Below are positions 10,783 through 19,886 of a DNA stretch of 64,000 nt, one piece after another; position 1 is the first letter of the stretch; each line of letters opens with the position of its first letter. Source of the stretch: JBQLZO01 sp052168315. GTDB taxonomy: Bacteria > Planctomycetota > Phycisphaerae > Phycisphaerales > UBA1924. The position numbers were made by a program, and so were the translations under genes. Location of the stretch: positions 104,391-168,390 of the forward strand of contig JBQLZO010000091.1 of assembly GCA_052168315.1 (NCBI GenBank), in the 5' to 3' direction. The notes under the pieces were generated by a model. It saw only the letters and a list, made by a program, of their open reading frames with translations, did not search any database and was not told where the DNA came from.

Positions 10783-11448
10783 ATGGTTCGCGTGGCGAGC
10801 ACCCCCGACCAGCAACGCCCGGACAATCCCGACGGAATCGGCGCTGCGATCCCAATCATCGGTCTGGCGGGAGCGATCGGCGCAGGCAAGTCCGCCCTGG
10901 CCCGGGCGTTCGCCCGGCTCGGGTGCCTCGTGATCGATTCGGACCGCGAAGCGCGGGAGGCGCTCGACCGCCCGGAGGTCCGCGAGCGGCTGGTCGAGTG
11001 GTGGGGGGGGCAAATCCTGACGCCGGAAGGGCGGGTCGATCGCCGGAGGATCGCCGACCGCATTTTCGGCGATGAGCGGGAACGGAAACGGCTCGAGGGG
11101 CTGGTCCATCCCCTCATCCGGCGCACCCGGGACGGGGCCCGGCGCGAGGCGGGCGCCGCGGGCAAGATCGGCGTGATCTACGACGCCCCGCTTCTGTTCG
11201 AGGCCGGGATCGATGCGATCTGCGATGGCGTCGTGTTCGTCGATGCCCCCCGCGCGGTGCGGCTGCAGCGCGTGCGCGAGACCCGGGGGTGGGATGAAGC
11301 CGAACTCGACCGCAGGGAAGCCATGCAGTGGTCGCCCGAGCGCAAGAAGGCCGCCAGCGGCTTCATCGTTCGGAACGATGGGCCCGAGGAGGCGCTCGAT
11401 GCGCACGCCCGTGACATCCTCCGCCGGCTCGGTGTCGAGCTCCCCTGA
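10783..11448 (+). CDS. coaE: Dephospho-CoA kinase
   Basis: Cytosolic kinase of 221 residues for the last step of coenzyme A synthesis, phosphorylating the 3'-hydroxyl of dephospho-CoA. P-loop GAIGAGKSALARAFARLG, the DSDREAREAL substrate motif, HPLIRR and the lid region VFVDAPRAVRLQRV are standard CoaE features. The much longer open frame reaching back to 8836 is an antisense shadow of pyrB. ATG at 10783 has almost no spacing from GGAG; GTG at 10792 has the same GGAG nine bases upstream and may be the true start. It is divergent from the YoaK-like gene and converges on the ThrE-like gene. Confidence 0.93.
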   Translation: MVRVASTPDQQRPDNPDGIGAAIPIIGLAGAIGAGKSALARAFARLGCLVIDSDREAREALDRPEVRERLVEWWGGQILTPEGRVDRRRIADRIFGDERERKRLEGLVHPLIRRTRDGARREAGAAGKIGVIYDAPLLFEAGIDAICDGVVFVDAPRAVRLQRVRETRGWDEAELDRREAMQWSPERKKAASGFIVRNDGPEEALDAHARDILRRLGVELP

Positions 11449-11473
11449 GTCGGGCCGAAGGGCAGGGCGATTG

Positions 11474-12688
11474 CTACAGCGTCTGGCGAGGCGGGAGGGC
11501 GGCCTGGGCCACCAGCAGCCCGGCCACGATCGACACCGCCACCAGGATCATCGAGAACGCCGTCCCGATGCCCTGGGTCGGGTCCTGCTCCAGCAGCGAG
11601 CTGAAGCTCTTGAATCCGATGGACCCCGGGACCAGCAGGATCAGGCCGGGGATCTTCAGGATGGCCGACGGGCGGCGCGTCACGCGCGCGTGCCCGTTCG
11701 CGAACACGCCCATCAGGAACGCCCCGAGGCTCGCGCCCAGCTCCGGCCCCAGGATGAGGGCGCCGGTGCGCGCGCCAACGAACGCGATGATCCCGGAGAT
11801 CGCGATCAAGGGCATGTCCTTCGGACGCGCACGAAACAACAGCGCGAATGCGAACGGCGCCACGAGCAGCATGGGCCACAGCGCCCAGGCGGGCGCCGCG
11901 GCAAGGGTGCCTTCGGAGGGGGGCAGCATGCGTTCGATCGATCGTCCCATCGCCACGCCGAAGCCGATGGCCAGGAAGATCATCAGCGCGTGCATGAGCC
12001 GGGCGGTGCCTGAGATCAGATGCCGGGAGGCCAGCTCGCTCACCGCCAGCGTGAGGGTCAGTCCCGGAACGAGCACGATCACGCCCGCGAGGGTGACGGT
12101 GTACGAGTCGACGCCCGGAATCCATGTCTGCGCGAGCAGCGCGACGCTGGCCGCGACCAGCCCCGCGAGAAAGTCCATCAGCCGCGCCATGTTCCGGTGC
12201 CTGGCCGTGACCAGCGCGAACAGCCCGATGACAAAGGCGATCCCGGCGGCGATGCCCGCCTCGATCCACGAACGCCCAAAGAAGATCCCGGCGCACCCCG
12301 ATGCGACCGCAAACGCCGGGGGCACGGTCCAGGCGGGGTAGCGATCGACGCCCTCGCCGATCGCACGCAGGCGTTCGCGCCCCGTTTCGATGTCCAGCGC
12401 ACCGGTGGCGACCTCGCGGGCAAGCTCGTCAAGCAGGACGGTCCGCTCAAGGTTCACATCGCCCGGTTCCACCCGAGCCAGAGTCACGCGCTGGGCTTCC
12501 GGCGGGCCGAACCCGCCCCACAGGCTGGTGGGCGTGGAGAAGAACTGGCTGATCAGCCCGAGCTGGTCCGAAACCTGGGAAAGCGTCTCTTCGAGCCGGT
12601 GCGCCGGCGTGCCAGCCCCGTGCAGCGCCCGTCCCAACTCGAGCACGAACGCTTCGCGGACTCTGATTGGTCTGTTGGTGTCTTCCAT
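11474..12688 (-). CDS. Threonine/serine exporter ThrE family protein
   Basis: Membrane protein of 404 residues. The N-terminal half is a DUF1212-type domain: a soluble part (LELGRALHGAGTPAHRLEE, YPAWTVPPAFAVASGCAGIF) followed by membrane helices. The C-terminal half is the second helical domain (DUF3815-like), so both halves of the two-domain exporter ThrE are fused in one chain as in Corynebacterium. Ten or so membrane segments are visible. The family exports threonine and serine using the proton gradient; the substrate here is inferred only from the family. ATG at 12688 fits the start of homologous chains. Confidence 0.85.
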   Translation of the reverse strand: MEDTNRPIRVREAFVLELGRALHGAGTPAHRLEETLSQVSDQLGLISQFFSTPTSLWGGFGPPEAQRVTLARVEPGDVNLERTVLLDELAREVATGALDIETGRERLRAIGEGVDRYPAWTVPPAFAVASGCAGIFFGRSWIEAGIAAGIAFVIGLFALVTARHRNMARLMDFLAGLVAASVALLAQTWIPGVDSYTVTLAGVIVLVPGLTLTLAVSELASRHLISGTARLMHALMIFLAIGFGVAMGRSIERMLPPSEGTLAAAPAWALWPMLLVAPFAFALLFRARPKDMPLIAISGIIAFVGARTGALILGPELGASLGAFLMGVFANGHARVTRRPSAILKIPGLILLVPGSIGFKSFSSLLEQDPTQGIGTAFSMILVAVSIVAGLLVAQAALPPRQTL

Positions 12689-12733
12689 GCTGCGGCATCA
12701 CAGGCCCGGAGGCTCGGCAATGGATTGGCGACC

Positions 12734-12770
12734 GGGGCGGAGTTCGGGGGGTTGGGGGGGTTGGGGGGGG
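12734..12770 (+). other. G-quadruplex-prone G-run array
   Basis: Four guanine runs of 4, 6, 7 and 8 bases; the last three are separated only by TT. It lies about 46 bases upstream of the ThrE-like start, on the strand opposite that gene, between it and xerC. Runs of this length fit a strong intramolecular quadruplex; no function is shown by sequence alone. Confidence 0.6.
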
Positions 12771-12834
12771 AGCCTCGGATCGTTCGCACACCCGGACAGC
12801 AATGCGAATCGGATCCGCATGAAAGGCGCGCGTG

Positions 12835-12860
12835 AAAAGCCCCCCACGGGAATGGGGGGC
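12835..12860 (-). terminator. Rho-independent terminator of xerC
   Basis: Read on the minus strand, a perfect 7-bp stem GCCCCCC/GGGGGGC with an 8-base loop is followed directly by TTTT. It starts 32 bases past the xerC stop codon. Confidence 0.8.
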
Positions 12861-12891
12861 GGCGTGTTCGATGGAATGCGCGGAACCCGGG

Positions 12892-13893
12892 TCAGCCCGC
12901 CTCGGCCCGCGGATGAGCCCCGTCGTACGCCCGGCGCAGCCGCTGGCTCGTCAGGTGGGTATAGGTCTGCGTCGTCGAGAGCGAGCGGTGCCCGAGCATC
13001 TCCTGCACCTCGCGCAGGTTCGCGCCGTTGTCGAGCATGTGCGTCGCGAACGAGTGCCGCAGCGTGTGCGGCGAGATCGACGGGTCGAGCCCGGCCGCCC
13101 GCAGGTACTTGTCCAGCTTCCGGCGCACAGAACGCGACGACAGACGCCCGCCGTGCTTGTTGATGAACAGCGGGCTCTGCTCACCCCCGGCGAGCCACTC
13201 CTGGGCGAACCGCTCGTCGCGGGCGACCATGTCGGTGTACCGATGGATGGCGGCGATCGCGTGGGAGCCGAGGGGCACGATCCGCTCCTTCTTGCCCTTG
13301 CCGCGCACCTTCAGGCACTGCTCCTCATCGGAGAGATCGCCGAGGTCCAGATCGACCAACTCCGACACACGGAGCCCCGTCGAATACAGCGTCTCGAGCA
13401 TCGCCCGGTCGCGGCAGCCGAGCACATCTGAGAGATCCGGCGTCGCGAGCAGCTGCTCGATCTGTTCCACGCCGATCGCCTTGGGCAGCCGCTTGGCCTG
13501 CCTCGGCGTGCGGATCTGCGTCATCGGGTTCGCCGCGACCACGCCACGCTTCAGCGCCCACTTGTAGAACGAGCGGAGTGTGGCGATCTTCCGGGCCATC
13601 GTGGCCGGTGAGTACGACTGCTCGGACAGATGGGCGAGGTACTCGCGGATCCCCTCCGCGTCGGCCGCGCAGATGGCGTGGGTGAAACTCCCCTCCGGGG
13701 CGGCCCGTCCGTTCAGGCGGGCTTCGTACGCGCGCTGCTCGGTGGGCTCATCGTCGGCAATCCCCCGCGACTGCTGGAGGAATTCGATGAACTGGCGCAT
13801 GTCAGCCCCATAGCACCTCGCGGTGTACGGGCTGAAATGCCGTTCGTCGGTGAGATACTCCAGAAAGCCATGCACGATCGGTAGCGTGTTCAT
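12892..13893 (-). CDS. xerC: Tyrosine recombinase XerC/XerD
   Basis: Site-specific recombinase of 333 residues that with its partner resolves chromosome dimers at dif near division. The N-terminal SAM-like DNA-binding domain (residues 1-115) contains a short insertion (about 46-75). The catalytic domain has the full active site: R175, K201, H276, R279, H302 and nucleophile Y311. The C-terminus is long enough to exchange with a partner subunit. XerC and XerD cannot be separated safely by eye. No phage genes, excisionase or attachment repeats are nearby, so a housekeeping role is preferred over a phage integrase. It ends at a clear terminator. Confidence 0.9.
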   Translation of the reverse strand: MNTLPIVHGFLEYLTDERHFSPYTARCYGADMRQFIEFLQQSRGIADDEPTEQRAYEARLNGRAAPEGSFTHAICAADAEGIREYLAHLSEQSYSPATMARKIATLRSFYKWALKRGVVAANPMTQIRTPRQAKRLPKAIGVEQIEQLLATPDLSDVLGCRDRAMLETLYSTGLRVSELVDLDLGDLSDEEQCLKVRGKGKKERIVPLGSHAIAAIHRYTDMVARDERFAQEWLAGGEQSPLFINKHGGRLSSRSVRRKLDKYLRAAGLDPSISPHTLRHSFATHMLDNGANLREVQEMLGHRSLSTTQTYTHLTSQRLRRAYDGAHPRAEAG

Positions 13894-14130
13894 GTCTCGT
13901 TCCGTTCGGCGCCAGTTGCCTGTCGCCGCTCCCTCTGGCCGACGGTTTCCCGCCTGCCATGCTCACCCGAACGCCGCGCTCCGCGCGCCTCCCGGGGTCA
14001 CTCTCCGGGCACACTGTATGTCACCGGGCTCCTGCCCGATAAGATGGCTTTCGGCGTCTTTATGCCTCAAGTTGCGGATGACCCGACACTTATGCGAATC
14101 CCGCCGAATCACGAACCTCGTGGAAATGTT

Positions 14131-14919
14131 TTATCGGACTGAAACGCCCGCAAAGCTCGTGCGGCCGGCGATCCTCCGTCGCTCTGCCTCGAGGAGAAGA
14201 TCCACGAGGTGGTACGACGCAAACTGAGTGTAATGCCTCATCGCCTTCAGGTATCGCACGGATCCCAGCGCCGAGTTCGGGTCATGGCGTCCCTGCGCGT
14301 ACCGAGCCGCCAGAGCCTGCACATCCGCATCCGCGGCGTTGAGATGCACGCTGGCGATCGCGTCCGGCCCGCTTGTCTCCGGTCGATAGGTCATCGTGAC
14401 ATCGCTCGAGGCCGAGCGAATCGTCCGCGGGTCGAGCACATTCGGCGCCGAAGCCAGCGCCCGCTCGGTGACCGCGAACACCGCGGCGTTGAACCCCATC
14501 TCGAATGGCTCATAGGGCTCCCAGGAGGTGATCGAAGCCACAATGATGATGTCGGCCCCGAGCGCCCGCGCCAGGTTCCGCGCATCGCTGGGCGTTCGGA
14601 CCTCGGGCATCTCCAGGCTCTCCATCGCCGAGAGCGTGCGGTTCGTCGGCAGGGCCATCAGCCCCGGGACCTCCTGCACCTGGTTGACCAGCGCATCGGC
14701 CACCCGCAGCACATCCACCCGGCTGAAGCCCGACTCATTGATCGGCGGGGCCACCGCGACCGTCACCGGAGTGCCCGGGTACGGCGACACCAGCACCCGC
14801 GGCGTGCCGGCGCTCGGCCTGGTGCTGATCGACTGGCATCCGATCACGCCGGACGCGAGCGCAGCGCCCATCACCGCCACCGCCGCCACACAACCCCATC
14901 GCGCCATCCGTCCCTGCAT
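14131..14919 (-). CDS. Predicted lipoprotein, CsgG/LpoB-like fold
   Basis: Protein of 262 residues with a lipoprotein signal peptide: basic start, hydrophobic stretch and a cysteine at about residue 28 (GVIGCQS). The mature part begins with a strand-like motif VTVAVAPPINESG, followed by DALVNQVQEVPG and DIIIVASITSWEPYEP; this order resembles CsgG, LpoB and TolB-N type periplasmic domains, in which a beta strand with a PF-N pattern begins the fold. That family link is tentative. It is upstream of xerC and downstream of the TolB-like gene on the same strand. Anchoring in the outer or inner membrane and partner proteins are unknown. Confidence 0.7.
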   Translation of the reverse strand: MQGRMARWGCVAAVAVMGAALASGVIGCQSISTRPSAGTPRVLVSPYPGTPVTVAVAPPINESGFSRVDVLRVADALVNQVQEVPGLMALPTNRTLSAMESLEMPEVRTPSDARNLARALGADIIIVASITSWEPYEPFEMGFNAAVFAVTERALASAPNVLDPRTIRSASSDVTMTYRPETSGPDAIASVHLNAADADVQALAARYAQGRHDPNSALGSVRYLKAMRHYTQFASYHLVDLLLEAERRRIAGRTSFAGVSVR

Positions 14920-15052
14920 GACTCGTTTCCTTGCCGATCGGGCGGGGAACGCTCGTGCAAGCGTTCGCCGCGCCCTGGTGTGTCCGTTGCGATCCGATCA
15001 CGCCCTTCGCGCCCGGCGCTGCACCTTCCGGGCAGCACCGTTTCCCATTGGC

Positions 15053-16393
15053 TCAGTTCCCGTCATCCGTCGGCACATCGGCCAGGTCCGACGAACCGCC
15101 GCCCATGATCGATGCCGTCTGGATCGCCTGCTCCGGGCGGATGGACCAGATGTTGTCCTGCCCCGATCGGTCGGAGATGAAGAACACGGTGCCGTCCGGA
15201 CCCCACGCGGGCATCAGGTTGATCGCGTGCCCGCGGGTCAGGTTGGTCTTGCCCGAGCCGTCCGACCGCGCGAACCAGATGTCCGCGTTCTGGGGACGGG
15301 TCGCGCCCTGATCGGCCGGGGGATCCATGATCGTCGCGAACGCGACATGCTCGCCATCGAGAGACCAGGTCGGGTTGATGATCGCGGCGACCGACGAAGA
15401 TGCGATCTCGGTCGGATTCACCGCTTCGGAGTTGAGATAGTCGATCGTCCACACGCTGAAGAACCGGCTGCCACGCTCGCGCGGACGCTGGAACAGGATC
15501 CGGTTCTGAGTCGGGTGCCACTCGGGGAACAGCCCGTATGTCAGGAAGGTCGCCTTGGCCGGCGAGTTCAGATCACGCAGCCAGATCTCCCAACGGTCCG
15601 AGTTCTCGCCGAGCCGGCAGTACGCGATCTTGGTCCCGTCGGGCGACCAGGTCGGGTGCAGCTCGTGCCCATTGTCGAAGGTGATCTGCACGGCCTGCCC
15701 GCCCGAGGAGTTCATCATGAAGATGTCCCACGAGCCGCCGCGGTTGGACGCGAACGCGATCCGCTGGCCGTCAGGCGAGAGCCCGGGCATCACATCATGG
15801 GCCGGATCGGTGGTCAGCTGGGTCACCGCGGTGCCGCCGATGGACTGGACATAGATGTCCGAGTTCTGGCTGTGCCGCGTGGACGAGAAGAAGATCCTCC
15901 GCCCATCGCCCGCGACGGTCGGGTCAAAGTCGGCCCCTTCGCTGGCGAACGACACGCGCGAGGCGTTCTCGGGCATCGGGCCGTCCATCGACTGCGAGCG
16001 GTTGGTCAGCCCGAGTCCCGGCAGATCCGAGAGGATGCCCATGGGCGTCGGCGCGCCCGGGGCGGTGCTCTCCGGCGTGTTGAACGCCGCGGTCTGCACG
16101 GGGTTGTTCCCGTTCGAGGCGGTTGCGCTCGAGCCCGGCGTGTTGGAGAAGATGTCGCCTGCCGTCAGCGTGCCGGTCTGGGCGCCCACGGGCTGGTACC
16201 CCGCGCCGGGGCCACCCTCGGCGCCGCGGGTCCACGCGTTGTTGGTGAACCTGGTGTCCGTGGTCTCCCCGGCGGGCTGCGGCGGGCGAGCGACGAGCTG
16301 CGATCCGGAGCCGAACGGCCCGGAATTGCAGCCGGCGAGCTGGCAAAGCGACCCGGCCGACAGGATCAACAGGTAAGTGGTGCTGCGTCGCAT
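15053..16393 (-). CDS. TolB-like beta-propeller lipoprotein
   Basis: Exported protein of 446 residues. The first 22 residues form a lipoprotein signal ending in LAGC. A low-complexity Ser/Thr/Gly/Pro linker (about 23-140) precedes five to six WD40-like PD40 repeats with the usual pattern: LSPDGQRIAFASNRGG, WSPDGTKIAY, WSLDGEHVAFA, WGPDGTVFFISDRSG. Such repeats form the propeller of TolB, which works with Pal at the outer membrane, but the TolB N-terminal domain is absent, so this is a TolB-like protein and not TolB. ATG at 16393 is chosen; the frame stays open upstream opposite hldE. A possible partner is the lipoprotein encoded next. Confidence 0.8.
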   Translation of the reverse strand: MRRSTTYLLILSAGSLCQLAGCNSGPFGSGSQLVARPPQPAGETTDTRFTNNAWTRGAEGGPGAGYQPVGAQTGTLTAGDIFSNTPGSSATASNGNNPVQTAAFNTPESTAPGAPTPMGILSDLPGLGLTNRSQSMDGPMPENASRVSFASEGADFDPTVAGDGRRIFFSSTRHSQNSDIYVQSIGGTAVTQLTTDPAHDVMPGLSPDGQRIAFASNRGGSWDIFMMNSSGGQAVQITFDNGHELHPTWSPDGTKIAYCRLGENSDRWEIWLRDLNSPAKATFLTYGLFPEWHPTQNRILFQRPRERGSRFFSVWTIDYLNSEAVNPTEIASSSVAAIINPTWSLDGEHVAFATIMDPPADQGATRPQNADIWFARSDGSGKTNLTRGHAINLMPAWGPDGTVFFISDRSGQDNIWSIRPEQAIQTASIMGGGSSDLADVPTDDGN

Positions 16394-16690
16394 GGTTCGT
16401 GCATCCTCATCTTCAAGCGTGGTCAGGGTCTGCCCGGGCGGAACGCCTTTCAGCACCGGGCGAACGCGAATCGCGTGCCACGGGGGATTGAGTCCGCCGG
16501 TTGTTCTTCGGACATTCCCGCCGGTTCCTTGCCCCGACACGGCGATGGATGCACGCCAAATCGGACCGTCGGGACCGCCGCATCGGGCGGGCGCATCACA
16601 GCCTTTCCGGGATCGCACGCCCGCCTCCGGGGAATCGCCGGGCACCACCGCGCCCATGCCGGTGACCCGAATCTCGCATAGGCTGTTCCC

Positions 16691-18226
16691 GTGGATCCAC
16701 TCCTGACAGCACTGGCCCACTGGCGCTCGTTCGATGTGCTCGTCGTCGGCGACTACATGCTCGACGAACTGGTCTACGGCGATGCCGAGCGCCTCACCGG
16801 CGATGCCCCGGTCCCCATCCTCGATGTCCGGCACACCGAACGACGCCCCGGCGGCGCTGCGAATGTCTGCCTCGACCTCGTCGCCCTCGGCGGGCGGGTC
16901 CGCGCGTTCGGGATCACCGGCGATGACGAGCCGGGCGAGGCGCTGCGGGCCGCACTCGATTCCGGGGGCATCGACGCCGCGGGCCTGATCCGGGATCCGC
17001 AGCGTCCCACCACCGTCAAGCGCAGCCTCATCGGGCTGGCCCAGCACCGCCACCCCCAGAAGATGTTCCGGATGGACATCGAATCGCGCCGACCCATCGC
17101 CCCCGATGCCCGCGATGTCCTGCTCCGCGCGATCCTCGACGCCATCCCCACCGCCGGGGTGGTCGCCATCGAGGACTACGGCAAAGGCGTGTGCAGCGAG
17201 GAATTCTGCGGCGAGATCATCGACGCGTCGAGGCGAGCCGGCATCCCGGTGCTCGTCGATCCTGCCAAGCTCGACGACTACTCCCGCTACCGGGGATGCA
17301 CCGCCATCACCCCGAATCGGACGGAGGCCGAGCACGCATCCGGGCTCCGCGAACCGCCCGGCGGCGACCGCCTCGAGCACCACGAGGCCCTCGCCACCGC
17401 GCTCTCCCGGATCGTCGATCCGGACGCCGTGGTGCTCACCCTCGACAAGGATGGCGCGCTGCTCCGCAGGCGGAACGAGGCGTCCGTGCATGTGCCGACC
17501 GTCGCGAGGCAAGTGTACGATGTCACCGGCGCGGGCGACATGGTGCTCGCGGCGCTGGCGGCGGGGGTCGCCAATGGCCTGGACTGGGTCGATGCGGTGC
17601 GCCTCGCCAACGCGGCCGCCGGGCTCGAGGTCGAGGTCTTCGGTGTCCAGCCGATCCCGCTGGAACGGATCCACCAATCGATCCTCGCGATGCAGCGGGC
17701 CGCGGGCGACAAGTCACGCACGCTCGACGAAGCGCTCGTGGAGGTCTCGGCCGCACGGCGCGAGGGCAAGACGGTCGTCTTCACGAACGGCTGTTTCGAC
17801 ATCCTGCACGCGGGGCATGTCACGATGCTCCGCGAGGCCCGCGCACTCGGAGACTTCCTGATCGTCGGGCTCAACTCGGACGATTCGGTCAGACGCCTCA
17901 AGGGCGCCGATCGCCCGGTGCACCACGCCCAGGATCGCGCGGCCGTGCTCGGTGAACTGCGCAGCGTGGACATCGTCGTCGAGTTCGAAGATGACACGCC
18001 GATCCCGCTGCTCGAAGCGCTGCGCCCGGATGTGCTCGTGAAGGGCGGCGACTACACCAAGGAGTCCGTCGTCGGGCACGAGATCGTCGAGGCGCACGGC
18101 GGGCGCGTGGAGATCGTCTCCATTCTCTCGGGCAGGAGCACCACCCGCGCCATCGAGCGGCTTCGCAGCGAACTGGACCGCGCTCCAGCATCCGATCGCA
18201 TCACCCGGGCCGGGATCGACGCATGA
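16691..18226 (+). CDS. hldE: Bifunctional heptose 7-phosphate kinase / heptose 1-phosphate adenylyltransferase
   Basis: Cytosolic enzyme of 511 residues making ADP-heptose for the lipopolysaccharide inner core. Residues 1 to about 330 are a PfkB-type kinase (VVGDYMLDELVYGDAERL, RPGGAANVCLDL, catalytic DVTGAGDMVLAA). Residues from about 350 are the nucleotidyltransferase (FTNGCFDILHAGHVTMLREA, GLNSDDSVRRLKG, LVKGGDYTKE), in the standard HldE order. GTG at 16691 is the start; no clear ribosome site is seen. The stop overlaps the nadC start (ATGA), so the two genes are translationally coupled. The heptosyltransferase at 25739-26836 would use the product. Confidence 0.95.
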   Translation: MDPLLTALAHWRSFDVLVVGDYMLDELVYGDAERLTGDAPVPILDVRHTERRPGGAANVCLDLVALGGRVRAFGITGDDEPGEALRAALDSGGIDAAGLIRDPQRPTTVKRSLIGLAQHRHPQKMFRMDIESRRPIAPDARDVLLRAILDAIPTAGVVAIEDYGKGVCSEEFCGEIIDASRRAGIPVLVDPAKLDDYSRYRGCTAITPNRTEAEHASGLREPPGGDRLEHHEALATALSRIVDPDAVVLTLDKDGALLRRRNEASVHVPTVARQVYDVTGAGDMVLAALAAGVANGLDWVDAVRLANAAAGLEVEVFGVQPIPLERIHQSILAMQRAAGDKSRTLDEALVEVSAARREGKTVVFTNGCFDILHAGHVTMLREARALGDFLIVGLNSDDSVRRLKGADRPVHHAQDRAAVLGELRSVDIVVEFEDDTPIPLLEALRPDVLVKGGDYTKESVVGHEIVEAHGGRVEIVSILSGRSTTRAIERLRSELDRAPASDRITRAGIDA

Positions 18227-19221
18227 GCGGGGTCGACGGGCTGATCGAACTCGATCTCGACGACGCTTCGCTCGCCCAGACTGCAGAAGCGTTCCGTCGG
18301 ACCGCCCTGATCGACCGGCTCCTGCGCATCGCCGTCGAAGAAGACACCGGGGGACTGGGCGTCGCCGGGGATCGCACCAGCCAAGCGCTCGGCGCCGATG
18401 GGTCGCAGCAGGTCACCGCCGCGCTCACCGCCCGGGCCCCGGGGATCCTCGCGGGGCTCGAGTTCGTGCCCGATGTCCTTCGCGCATTCGGCGCTCAGAT
18501 CACCCTCCACCCAGCGCTTACTGATGGCCAACCGATCGAGGCGAGGGTGCCGTTCGCCACGCTCCACGCCCCGCTCTCCGAGGTCGTCGTCGTGGAGCGG
18601 ACCATCCTGAACCTGCTCGGGCGACTCTGCGGAATCGCGACGGCCACCGGGCGGTTCGTCCAGACCATCGCGCGCGAAGCGCCCGGTTCACCGACCCGCC
18701 TGTACGACACCCGAAAGACCACGCCCGGGCTCCGGCTGCTCGAGAAGTACGCCGTCAGATGCGGCGGAGGCCAATCCCACCGGCTCGGCCTGCACGATGC
18801 GGTGATGCTCAAGGACAACCACATCGCCCAGATTCCCGACAAGGCGCTCCCGGAATTCGTGCGTGCCGCGAGCGAGCGAGCGAGAGCCGCCGGACCGCTC
18901 CGCTTCTTCGAGGTCGAGGTCGACCGCCTCGAACAACTCGATGCCCTGCTCACACTCCCCGATGGAGTGGTCGACATCATCCTGCTCGACAACATGCCAC
19001 CGGATCGCCTCGCGATGGGCGTGCAGCGGCGCGATGCCGCAGGTCGTCGGGTCCTGCTCGAGGCCTCGGGCGGCGTGGCGCTGGACACGATCGGCGCCAT
19101 CGCCCGAACACGAGTCGATCGCGTCTCAACGGGGGCGCTCACCCACGCATCGACCTGGCTCGACATCGGGCTCGACATCGAAGTCGCGACTGAGCCACGC
19201 CCCGGCACGCCCGGCGATTGA
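18223..19221 (+). CDS. nadC: Nicotinate-nucleotide pyrophosphorylase (carboxylating)
   Basis: Cytosolic quinolinate phosphoribosyltransferase of 332 residues; it makes nicotinate mononucleotide from quinolinate and phosphoribosyl pyrophosphate in NAD synthesis. Visible motifs: EEDTGGLGVAGDRTS near the N-terminus, ERTILNLLGRLCGIAT, the substrate-binding DTRKTTPGLRLLEKYAV, GGGQSHRLGLHDAVMLKDNH and the C-terminal LLEASGGV. The first 25 residues are an extension. The start ATG lies inside the hldE stop. It converges on hscB with a 12-base gap. Confidence 0.95.
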   Translation: MSGVDGLIELDLDDASLAQTAEAFRRTALIDRLLRIAVEEDTGGLGVAGDRTSQALGADGSQQVTAALTARAPGILAGLEFVPDVLRAFGAQITLHPALTDGQPIEARVPFATLHAPLSEVVVVERTILNLLGRLCGIATATGRFVQTIAREAPGSPTRLYDTRKTTPGLRLLEKYAVRCGGGQSHRLGLHDAVMLKDNHIAQIPDKALPEFVRAASERARAAGPLRFFEVEVDRLEQLDALLTLPDGVVDIILLDNMPPDRLAMGVQRRDAAGRRVLLEASGGVALDTIGAIARTRVDRVSTGALTHASTWLDIGLDIEVATEPRPGTPGD

Positions 19222-19233
19222 GCCCCGATCGCA

Positions 19234-19770
19234 TCACCCCATCTGCTCGAGCATCCGCTCGATGTACCGCCACGCGTTCAGCCGCTCGCGGATCGCTCGC
19301 AACTCCTCCGCGCCCGGCGGATCCGACAGCGAGGCGAACCGCTCGCGCATCTCCTCGGTCATCGCCGCCCGCCGCTCCTCCGCCCACTCGCCCCATCGCG
19401 CCACCGCCTCGGCATCGCTGTCCTGCTCCGATTCCTCCAGTTCCTCCCGCACCGCCATCATCTCGATGAGGAACCCATCCGGGAGATCGCGGCACCGCTC
19501 GCGGGTCGGGCCACCCAGGCGCACGAGCAGCGTATCGGCCCTGAGCTCCGGGTTCTCCAGGATCTCACGGGCCCGCGACAATCGGGCCAGGGCCCGCCCG
19601 CACTCGTCTGGGTCCGGCGCGACATCCGGATGCAGCCGCGCCGCGTGCGCGAGCCACCGCCGCCGGACCTCCCCGGCGTCGAGTTCGAATCGCGCCTCGA
19701 CCCCGATCAGGTCGAACGGGTCCGGGCCATCGCCCGCCGCCGCATCGGATGCCCGCTCGTGCTCGCCCAT
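19234..19770 (-). CDS. hscB: Fe-S cluster assembly co-chaperone HscB (J-domain protein)
   Basis: Protein of 178 residues. The N-terminal J-domain has the HPD tripeptide (ARLHPDVAPD) that stimulates an Hsp70 ATPase, followed by the spacer and the C-terminal helical domain typical of HscB (RADTLLVRLGG, then FLIEMMAVREELEE). HscB delivers the IscU scaffold to HscA. ATG at 19770 is chosen because GGAG lies six bases upstream; ATG at 19776 and GTG at 19809 are in frame. No iscU, hscA or ferredoxin gene is nearby, so it may serve a general DnaK. Assignment rests on the joint presence of both domains. Confidence 0.82.
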   Translation of the reverse strand: MGEHERASDAAAGDGPDPFDLIGVEARFELDAGEVRRRWLAHAARLHPDVAPDPDECGRALARLSRAREILENPELRADTLLVRLGGPTRERCRDLPDGFLIEMMAVREELEESEQDSDAEAVARWGEWAEERRAAMTEEMRERFASLSDPPGAEELRAIRERLNAWRYIERMLEQMG

Positions 19771-19886
19771 GCCCATCTCCAACGCGGCGCGTTGACGGAA
19801 CGCCCGCACCTCGGGACTATCGATAGGTTCGTCGTTCCAAGCCTGCCAGTGGCCGCCGCCGGACGAGCACCGGAAGGACCCCTCGG

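Noticed and set aside
12892..13893. Phage or island integrase
   Set aside because: No phage genes, tRNA target, attachment repeats or composition change nearby, and the sequence is close to housekeeping XerC/XerD with its own terminator.
14040..14075. Promoter of xerC on the minus strand (TTGAGG, then CATCTT)
   Set aside because: The -10 match is poor and planctomycete promoters are not well defined; not supportable.
14131..16393. Complete Tol-Pal locus
   Set aside because: The propeller protein lacks the TolB N-terminal domain and no tolQ, tolR, tolA or pal gene is adjacent.
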